Of a DNA stretch of 10,881 bases, positions 1 through 8,000 are shown one piece after another. How positions within the stretch are numbered: the first letter of the stretch is position 1; every line of letters begins with the position of its first letter. A program made the position numbers and the translations under genes. The DNA comes from Verrucomicrobiota bacterium (GTDB taxonomy: Bacteria > Verrucomicrobiota > Verrucomicrobiia > Limisphaerales > SXQI01). The notes below the pieces were generated by a model. That model was not told the DNA's origin. It saw nothing but the letters and a program-made list of their open reading frames with translations, and made no database searches. Location: contig WBXJ01000086.1 in assembly GCA_008933045.1 (NCBI GenBank), positions 1 to 10,881 on the forward strand, read 5' to 3'.

Positions 1-573
1 CAAGTTCCCCAAGGCCACCGTCGCCGACGCCTTCGCCACACTGAATGTCCGAGTCACTTCCTCCGCCACGAGATACTCATTATTCCCATTTTGACTGGCT
101 ACCACATTCACGATTCCCGCCCCCGTCACCGTTAAAATATTTCCTTCCACAGTCGCCGGCCCGTTCGCAACCCGGAAAGTGACACCCAGTCCCGAGCTTG
201 CACTCGCACTCAGGTTGATGGGTTTGGTTAGAAACGTCGTGTTAGTAATCGCCTCAAAAGTAATGGTCTGAGGGGAACCAGAAAGCCCCGCATCGAATCC
301 AAAACTAAACCTTATCTGCCCTTCATTAGCAGTCGATTCCCCACCCCAATCGCCCACCGTCTGAGCAATCGAATATACAGATCCCCCCGCGCTCACTCCT
401 CCTGGCAGGAAACTTGAGTCCGACTGTTGATAGGAAGCACTGGAACTAGCGGCTGCCTCCACCCGAAAAGCACCCGACCACAGTGCCACAATCATCAATA
501 CAGACCACAGACGCCAAAGCCGCTGCTTTGACGTCCACCAACCGCACGCACTCGATTTAGATGTGGTTTCCAC
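1..573 (-). CDS. Secreted Ig-like/MBG-type repeat protein, N-terminal 191 residues, GTG start, runs off the window
   Basis: A frame without stops runs from GTG at 573 to base 1. The first 40 residues form a long signal peptide: basic stretch with Lys6, Lys16, Arg18 and Arg21, core WSVLMIVALWSGAF, and cleavage near VEA-A. Residues 56-96 (LPGGVSAGGSVYSIAQTVGD ... FSFGFDAG) resemble the YSLxxTIG-type segment of exported PVC-group proteins. Residues about 101-181 form one beta-sandwich repeat: PQTITFEAITN, TKPINLSASASSGL, TFRVANGPATVEGNILTVTG, VVASQNGNNEYLVAEEV and RTFSVAKA. The frame then enters ASATVALGNL, which in such proteins commonly leads into a TYDG motif of MBG/YDG repeats, so many more repeats are likely beyond the edge. 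The first in-frame ATG (495) would remove the basic part of the signal peptide, so GTG is preferred. A role as a large adhesin or surface protein is inferred. The stop codon is outside the window. Confidence 0.8.
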   Translation of the reverse strand, partial: METTSKSSACGWWTSKQRLWRLWSVLMIVALWSGAFRVEAAASSSASYQQSDSSFLPGGVSAGGSVYSIAQTVGDWGGESTANEGQIRFSFGFDAGLSGSPQTITFEAITNTTFLTKPINLSASASSGLGVTFRVANGPATVEGNILTVTGAGIVNVVASQNGNNEYLVAEEVTRTFSVAKASATVALGNL

Positions 574-580
574 CCAAAAT

Positions 581-585
581 TCCTA
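581..585 (-). promoter_or_regulatory. Ribosome binding site TAGGA overlapping the stop codon of the MORN_2 gene
   Basis: The TAG stop of the 203-residue gene (585-583) is part of TAGGA, and AGGA ends 7 bases before the GTG at 573. The spacing supports the GTG start, and the overlap suggests translational coupling between the two genes. In-frame with the GTG, the same TAGGAA region also gives a TAG stop at 582-580, so the frame cannot extend further upstream. Confidence 0.65.
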
Positions 586-1194
586 CTTTTTCGGGACGGG
601 ATCCGATCCTTTAAGCTCCCCGTCTTTCCATATAACTTGATCCGAAACTTCCCCCGTCTTCAAGCGCGTAAACGACTTACGATACCCGCTGGCGAAAAAG
701 CCGAACGCCTCACCATCCGCCTTCCCGCGCTTCATCTGCATCACTTCCGATAACTGCCCGTTGGTATGCCAACGACGAAAATTTCCATGAAACTCCCCAC
801 CCACAATACTTCCCCGCATCTGAAGACTGCCATCCGGATACCACTTCTCTCGAACTCCATCCGAAACACCCGCCACAAAATGCTCCTTCACCTGAAGAAC
901 CCCGTTCGTGTAATAACCCAATGAAACACCATCTAGCCGCCCATTCTTGACCTCCGAGCGAGATAAAACTTTGCCATCAGGAAACCGGTCCATCAAGAAG
1001 CCAGAAAAGGGATTTACGTCCCCAGCCTTCCAGATGAGTCCATTAGTTTTCGCGATCTCATTCATCCCAATTTCAACGAGCGATTGAGGAGAAGCTTTTC
1101 GGTAATAAAAAGGCAAGATGAGCAGACACGCCAGTGCCCCAAAACATCCAAGCCATACAAACCATCGAACCTTAAGCATCATATCTAGGCTCAA
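583..1194 (-). CDS. Membrane-anchored YwqK-type MORN_2 repeat protein, TTG start (203 aa)
   Basis: A hydrophobic segment at residues 11-30 (WFVWLGCFGALACLLILPFY), preceded by Lys8 and Arg10, is a membrane anchor or uncleaved signal. From about residue 60 the protein consists of roughly five tandem units of 22-25 residues, each built on an aromatic residue, two variable residues, N/D-G-x-L and a charged hairpin: RFPDGKVL, YYTNGVLQ, WYPDGSLQ, WHTNGQLS and FFASGYRK (the last degenerate). This is the MORN_2 repeat found in proteins annotated as YwqK-family antitoxins, though antitoxin activity is unproven for most members, and no toxin gene is adjacent. The repeats probably lie outside the cytoplasm. 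The start is TTG at 1194, because AAGGA sits 8 bases before it; the first ATG (1182) would be 20 bases from that site. It sits 24 bases after the 285-aa gene. It may act as a surface scaffold for its neighbours (inference). Confidence 0.85.
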   Translation of the reverse strand: MSLDMMLKVRWFVWLGCFGALACLLILPFYYRKASPQSLVEIGMNEIAKTNGLIWKAGDVNPFSGFLMDRFPDGKVLSRSEVKNGRLDGVSLGYYTNGVLQVKEHFVAGVSDGVREKWYPDGSLQMRGSIVGGEFHGNFRRWHTNGQLSEVMQMKRGKADGEAFGFFASGYRKSFTRLKTGEVSDQVIWKDGELKGSDPVPKK

Positions 1195-1202
1195 TGGAGC
1201 GA

Positions 1203-1207
1203 TCCTT
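1203..1207 (-). promoter_or_regulatory. Ribosome binding site AAGGA that decides the TTG start at 1194
   Basis: AAGGA is 8 bases upstream of the TTG at 1194, the ideal distance, whereas the ATGs at 1182 and 1179 are 20 or more bases away and have no closer purine-rich site. The choice adds four residues (MSLD) before the ATG pair and keeps the membrane segment unchanged. Confidence 0.65.
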
Positions 1208-1218
1208 GGTTAATCCAA

Positions 1219-2076
1219 TCATTCCACCAAAAGCTGGAAAAACTGGGTCGTGGGTTCGGTATCCGAAGCCGCCGGAACTTCAATTTTAATCAGGGACGTA
1301 TTGGTGGCCAGTAACGACTGCACCAACCGACCTCGTTCCCCGTTACGGTTCACCTGAAACGCCACCGCCCCAAGCTGATCCAGGGTCATCCCCGATCGGA
1401 CTTTGTAGGTATGCCCTTTCACACCCGTAAACGTAAACTGCGAGGTCGTTCCTTCTACCCCATCAATTTTTAGCGTGAACCCATTGGTCGGCGAAACATT
1501 ATAAGTGTCTGCGCCATAAACTTGCGCGTAGGTCAACCCGGTTCCAGGCATGAAATCCCCAGGGTGGATTTGTCCAGGTTTCAAACCTAAACCCAACGCA
1601 TTAATCATCAATAACTTCCAAGCATCGGGAAGCCCGTCGTTATTGCTCGAAACTCCTAGAGTTAGATCCAACCGAGTCCGCGACCCGGGCGTTCCCAGCT
1701 TTGCCAGATTGCCCTGCAACTCCAAAGGCACATACTCCGTCGTCCCAATCTTCACCATCAGACGAAACGGTGCTGCCGGTCGCAAAGCCGTTGGATTCGT
1801 CAGATCGCTCGTCACTCCCGAATCCATCTTCACCGATACCGAATAATTCTCCTCCGAATCCAAGCGCTCTCGCACCGGCGTGGTCAGCTTAAACCCATTG
1901 CCCGGATCAAAAATCACCTTCGCGATCCCAGTCCGCAACGGTTGGCCTTCCTCGTCACGCACCGTGCCATAAATTTCCGCTGGCGGGGCGGGCGGGAATG
2001 CCTGAATGCAGGTCGCTCCAGCGAACAACCCCACCACCAACAAAGGACACCAATGAGAGACAAACAACTTTTTCAT
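1219..2076 (-). CDS. Secreted beta-domain protein with carboxypeptidase-regulatory-like domain and DGLPDAW motif (285 aa)
   Basis: Residues 1-26 are a signal peptide: Lys2-Lys3, a hydrophobic core PLLVVGLFAG, and probable cleavage at IQA-F; Cys23 is not in a lipobox. Residues about 34-141 start with IYGTVRDEEGQPL and end with TRLDLTLG, typical of a carboxypeptidase-regulatory-like or transthyretin-type beta sandwich. Residues 143-153 read SSNNDGLPDAW, a calcium-loop-like motif resembling thrombospondin type 3 or dockerin loops, but Ser-Ser stands where Asp residues are usual. Then LTYAQVY (about 181) leads to a C-terminal module (about 197-285) containing FTFTGVKGHTYKVRS, a beta domain common at the ends of Verrucomicrobiota exported proteins. 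The gene follows the giant gene by 20 bases with a strong AGAGGA site, so it is probably co-transcribed. It may be a partner or structural accessory of the giant protein; no enzymatic motif is seen and no specific function can be given. Confidence 0.88.
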   Translation of the reverse strand: MKKLFVSHWCPLLVVGLFAGATCIQAFPPAPPAEIYGTVRDEEGQPLRTGIAKVIFDPGNGFKLTTPVRERLDSEENYSVSVKMDSGVTSDLTNPTALRPAAPFRLMVKIGTTEYVPLELQGNLAKLGTPGSRTRLDLTLGVSSNNDGLPDAWKLLMINALGLGLKPGQIHPGDFMPGTGLTYAQVYGADTYNVSPTNGFTLKIDGVEGTTSQFTFTGVKGHTYKVRSGMTLDQLGAVAFQVNRNGERGRLVQSLLATNTSLIKIEVPAASDTEPTTQFFQLLVE

Positions 2077-2084
2077 GCAAATGG

Positions 2085-2090
2085 TCCTCT
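2085..2090 (-). promoter_or_regulatory. Ribosome binding site AGAGGA for the 285-aa gene
   Basis: AGAGGA lies 8 bases before the ATG at 2076, inside the 20-base gap after the giant gene. It fixes this ATG as the start and is clearly stronger than the site of the giant gene, suggesting the small protein may be made in higher amounts per transcript (inference). Confidence 0.75.
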
Positions 2091-2096
2091 TAGCAC

Positions 2097-5000
2097 TTAG
2101 TTACCCGAATACGAATAGGTGATGAAATACACTTTCACATCCTTCACCGATTTGATGAACCGATCCAGACCCTCCTCCGAATTGTTCAACAACGCACTTC
2201 CGGGGATCACCAATTTCCACTGACTATTCCACACCGAGCGACCAATCAAGCGGCTATTGGCGAATTGCGTCCTCTGCAGCCCGTTATTTCCACCATAGAT
2301 GGACGCGTTGAAATAGCTGGCCGAAGGCACCGGTCGAAACGCCTGATGTTTTCGCACTGCAAACAATGGCTCCTGCAACGAATCGCTCGACTGCCATAAC
2401 GGCTTCGTCGAGAACCCAGACGCCCCCAAATTGAAGGGAATCGGGATCGCCAAATCAGCAACGTCCCAACTTCTGACTGTGGAAACATCACCCAGAGGCG
2501 GCGAACGCATCGAGTCCACCCCCACCGGAATCAAATACACATACGGCGTTGCTGCGAGCGCGTTTGGATCCGTAAACGTGGTTGGATCGGATGGCGAACT
2601 ACCTCCGGTCGCTCCTAGAGCACCCATATTCGCCGAAGGTGGATCCATCCCCAAGTAACCATCGAGTGCTACCCCCACCGAGAATATCTTCGTCGCAAAC
2701 GAACTCTCGCTAAAATTGTGATCACCCGGAGCCAAAGTTTTACCAAACAAATTGTAACCCTCCGCCACCGTCGTCGAGAACGAGACCACCAGCCCTGGAA
2801 CCCTCAACCCATTGCCTTTATCGATACCCAAGCAATTTCGGCGCACGTCCGGATCGGCTAACAAATCCGAGGTGCGACTGCGGTTCAGCAAATCTTGCCA
2901 AGCGGATTCGCCGCTGGCATCTGGCAGAATTCGGAAATTCTCACTGCGAAGTGAGGCCATGGTGCCGTAGCCGTCGGGATTATTAAAGCCCAAGCGTCCC
3001 TTCAACACACCCCAATCCGCCCAAATCGCCGCCAAGGCCGATGACAACCCCGCATCCCCTGCGCCCTCGCCAACGAACTGCGGCTTGCCATTACTATCTA
3101 CAACTCCGAGCGAACGAGTTCCGACCAATTGACTGATGATTTTTTTGCCGGCATCGGTTCCCAATAAACCGGTCTCGTAATCATAGGCATAAGCCGCGAG
3201 CAATGCATAGCGTTGGGCCAGATTAAACAACGTATTGTAACGCTCCAGTTTCTCATTTTGGAACAATCGATAACTCGCGTCTCGTGTCCGGAAGCCATGA
3301 ATAATGGCGGCTTCTCTCGTGCGGTAGGAGGTGCGAGTTGCCAACAGTTGATAGCCCTCCTGCACGGCGGTCTGCACGTTCGCTTCCGCGAGGTTCAGCT
3401 TGCGGGCGTATAAATTCACCCCAACCACAGCATCAGTAAATGCTGCCGTCGCGGTGATGATATCCTCCAAATAATCCACTGTCTCTAGATCGGCATCTAA
3501 CTTCCGAAGGTCTTTCTGGTAATTAATGAGCTTCTTTTGGTCTTGCCCAAGCGCGATTAAGGTCGAAGTGCTTACGGCCAATTGGACCGCATTGATGCCT
3601 GCCTCCGCACCTATTGATGCGTAAGCTAGCAGTGCACGACCCGCGGACATCAAGTCACCTCCCATCGCAAGCCCAAAAATAGCACTGAGCGGGAAGGCTT
3701 TCTCCGACGCCTTCCCAATAGCTTCGATCATCTTTGTAAGAGCCTCAGCATCTTGCGAAAATAATTTATTTACCAAATCGATGTCCACCATCACTTTACT
3801 CAGATCATCGCTTGCCCCTTCGATCCCTGCTTTCTTCACTTGATATTCGACGAAGTTGGAGAAACGGCTGATCTTTTGGCCAAATTCCTGAACGCCGCCG
3901 ACCGAAGTATTCCCTGCATTGACATACTCCCAATACGCTGTCTTGTATTCCATAATAGCGCGTTGGATTTTCCCGCTGTAGGTGCGTTTTCCAGTCCATT
4001 CACTGGGTTTTTGGATATAACCTTCCGTATCAATGGTGATATACAAATAATCATCTGGCTGAACATTGTCAGCTCCAGGAGGTCGGTAAAGGTTCTGCAA
4101 TTGATACTGTTTATTGGTGGGGTTACCAATTCTCTGACTGTAGTCCACCAGATACGCATCCGTCATCCATTCAAAAATGGGTTGATTGAAGAATGGGACA
4201 GTCATTTGACCTGTGGTGAATGGTTCGGCAGCCTCGCCTGTAATTGGATCTGCAAAGCCTAATACTCCTCCCGCATTCGGGACATCGGTCTGGTCGACAT
4301 AAGCAAAGTGAGCTACGTCAGGCCCTTGATATCCCTGAGCGTAAGTCCCCCCTGGCCCGATATCATCGCTGTAGGGAGTACCAAAGATCTCAATCAGTTG
4401 ATTGGTAAAGGCTTGCTCCTGAGTGTTAATTTTGTCGATATATTCGGCCAACAAATCCTGTTGGCCCCGCAGTGCTTGCGTCACCTCTTGGCCTTGGTTA
4501 AATGCAAACGCAGCATTTCCCAATGCGTCCGCCGCTCTAGCATAAATCTGTTCAAAGTGTGATTGAGGTGCGACTCCCGTGAGAAGGTTCGGGTTGATAT
4601 CGAACGTCACCGTATTCTCCGGCAAACCGAGCGGGTTGAGATGCGCTTCCGCATTATCAACGCCGGTCTGTAAGGTCGATGAGAATCTGGGGAGCTCAGA
4701 GAGTTCGGTCACCGTACCTCTATCCACCTTTTGAATTCCGAAGTGTAACGGATCCGGGTCAAAGTCAGGCAGCAGCGAGTTTCCAACGACCCAGTTCAAA
4801 TAATTGCCTTGCCCCACCTTCGAGGCCCAATGATCCGCGCCCCAATAACGTTTTGACGTTGCACCGGCCGTGCCGGCAGTGACATTCACGTTTTGGTAGC
4901 TCGGACTCAGAAACGCCCAGCCATTGGAGCTGCCCGGGACATAAGCCTCGCGCCAAGCTAAATCAAAGATCAACTGGCCCGTCCGCGCCAACGTTGCTGC

Positions 5001-8000
5001 AGACTGAGCAAACTTCCGTTCGTGCATGTAGCTGACCGCGACTGGTGTATCCAAAATCGTGACCGCCTCCGATGTCGGCACCCAGCTAAAGCTCGGGTTC
5101 ATCAGGAGTTTGTAGTAGTTAAATAATGCCGTCAGATAATGGCCGTAAGCATCGCCATGCCCCTGAGGGAATAGGTAGGCCGCGTCGGCCGCACCCACAT
5201 TTCCAGTGATGTTGTTGGGTGCCGGCTTAATGTTATAATGAAGCGCGTAAATGATTTCTCCCGAATTGATCCCACGGGTGTAATTCCAGTAGAGTCGATT
5301 GTAAACTGGGGCACGACGGGTTCCGGGAGTTAGGAAGTCATCTCGACCGCGGAGCAGAGCTTGTTGTTGCTCCATGAGAGTCGCTGTCTCGCCTAGGAAT
5401 GGGAAGAGCGACGTGGCGATATTCCTTAACCCTGTATTGTCTCCAATATTCACCGTGGGATTATTTGCTTCGGCCCAAGCTTCATTGCCTAGGATCGTAT
5501 AAAGATCCGAGATATAACCGGCAGCTAGTAACAGCGCGTCGTTTGCAGGACCATAATTGATCCCGGCCTCGATACTCATATTCCGGCCCATGTTGAGCAC
5601 CGTCTCGTAGATCGGGATCAATCCAAAGTCGTTGAGTGTAGTTTGATTGAGAGGGACGTTGCCCTCCCAGCGCGAGCCTGCTTGTGAGACCATGCTGACC
5701 TGATCACTCACCTCGTTATTATTGAAATCAGTGACGCGTTGCGAAAAGGGGTTGACTCCTGCGAGCACCCGTTTGATCCAACCCTCGGCGAGTTGCGGTG
5801 CGGTCCAAGCCGACCATGTGCCGTAGGAAGGGTGGTTGGTATCAGTAGTTCTGTAGCGCACGATCAGGTAATTGTCACTCAGAGCTTGCACATCGGCCGT
5901 GCCCCCCAAGGTGACTCGCACGCCGTCCGGAAACTTGGTGCGATCCACACTCAACCATTGATCCCCAGGCCCAGCGACCGAAGTCAGTGGTTGCGCTCCA
6001 CTATTCTTGACGGGAACTGGGCCGCCATCCACAGGAGCTGCCATCCTCCAGTCAAAAACATAACTACCAGCCTTTCCTGCAAGATCCACCACCTGTTGTA
6101 AGGTGATATACGCGCTGAGAGGATTTGAGGCGTTCACGATCTTAATTTCCCCTGGATAAAGATTCGTGCTGACTTGGATAACCTGCACGGCGAGGACCCC
6201 CTTAGCCGCTGCCGGTGAGAGACTATCTTGAAATGCCAACGCCACGTAGCCGGAACCAGGCCCTACCGCCGTCAGCGCGTAAGAATCAACCGGCACATCC
6301 TGATCCACCGCTTGACAGAGCTCGCTAGGCAAGTAGGTTGCCGACATCGCGCTGGCCGAATCTACCAACCAGACACCCTTATCTTTGTGGAACGGAATCA
6401 TGGTCGTCTTCAACCCAGCGACCGCCTCCTCCCATTTAGAACGTTCGGTATCGGCGGGGTCACACAGACCCACAAGGTAATTTCGATCAGACTCACTCAG
6501 CACGTTCGGCAACAAGTAAGAGTCGCCCGTGATCGCTTTGATGAATTCGCCTCGGAAAATCAGTGAACCATATTTGCCCACTGTCGAATCAAAGAACACC
6601 CGACCGACCAAATGGGGAGGGAGATTCGGAAAGTAAAGCTTTCCAAAACTGTCCTGGGTGCTCACGGAATTGGGAATCTTGCTGAGGATTGCCGTATCCG
6701 TCTTGTATGCTAACGCAAAGACCTTTTGCCGAGTCGGATCGTGGAGCACCACAGAAATATTGGTCTCACTCTTCACAATTCGAGATTGCTGGTAGAGAAT
6801 TCGAGCGCTGATGTTGCCACGAATACCCGGCAACCCTCGTACCGCTTCCATCAAGCTCTGACCCATGGGCAGAACAGGCACAGCCTTGGACCACACCGTG
6901 CTGTAGGAAATCCCTAAAGCGTTGTCATCACCACGAACAGTATCCTGAGTATTTCCATAGATCGGATCGCCCACAAACTTCGTCAACTGCTGGCTGTAGG
7001 GGCGCAGGTAAGGAGTAATGGTACCGACCTCGGGTTGATCGGTTAGCTCGAGGCGGTTGCCCGACCCATTGATCGGATAATAAAAGCCTGGCAAAGTTTT
7101 GTAGTAGAACCGCATGGTCGTCGTGGCTGGATCGTTGGCATCATGCGGCCCTCGATAAAACCAAACACTGCCATTGCGATCTTGAAAAGTGATCCCGTTG
7201 ACGTCGAACGCGTAATCTTGCTGGAGGTCGGGCTGTGACACTTGTGCGCCATTGCTTACCCAGGACCGGTTTGGAGTGTTTCGAAGCGGACTGTTTCTTA
7301 AAGTCCAACCCGTGGCGGAGGATGGAAAGGTGAAGGTAGTTACGTTGGGAATAAGCCAAACCAAGTCGGTGGCGTTGACCAGATCCGAAACTTGGTTGGT
7401 GCCGGATGACTCATTCTTAAGATCTACTGTAACAAACTGGAGGGTGTTCGTCACCTGAGTATTAATGTCGTAGATGTTGGTGGATCCTGTGCCAGAAACT
7501 GTGGCGACATTCGAGACCTTTGTCAGCGCGTTCCAGAGTTGGACGTTTTGATTCAGGGCAAAGAGATTCGTTGAACTCACAAAGTAGCGATACAATCCTT
7601 TGTTTGCAGTGACTGTTTGATCGAGTTGCGGACACCGCACCGAAGAGATTGCCAGAGGTCGATTTGTCGAGACGATGCCAGTGAATTTATAGGTCGCAGG
7701 ACTCACTTCCCCTGTGTCGGCTGAGGTGAGGAATATCCAGTAATTGTCAGTCGGCGTTCCTGATATATTTCCCGCGAGAACATATTCGCGATGCGTAGGT
7801 AGGGAAGCACGCTCCCCCAACGTCATGTCAACTTGCAGAATTGACATTGCTCCGCGAGCCCCAAATTTTTGGCTAATATTTGTGGTGGTAAGTCCTTGTA
7901 TATTGATGCTCGAGACCTCCGTGTTTAGGCTCCGACTTGTGGGCGTTGCCCGAGGCACGGTGAGAAGCGGTAATGGCATCGGTGCTTGGAGAATGGGTGC

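Noticed and set aside
583..1194. Toxin-antitoxin module suggested by the YwqK-type repeats
   Set aside because: No small toxin-like gene is adjacent, and the protein is membrane anchored within an operon of exported proteins, so an antitoxin role is not supported here.
1550..1892. Two plus-strand frames inside the 285-residue gene
   Set aside because: They are Pro/Ser/Arg-rich antisense translations without a start signal, over a clear exported minus-strand gene.
2077..2096. Terminator between the giant gene and the 285-residue gene
   Set aside because: The gap is only 20 bases, contains no stem-loop followed by a T-run, and is occupied by a ribosome binding site.
3840..4262. Plus-strand open frame of 140 codons
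   Set aside because: It lies wholly inside and antisense to the giant gene, has no convincing ribosome binding site or recognisable domain, and overlaps a region whose minus-strand product is clearly patterned.
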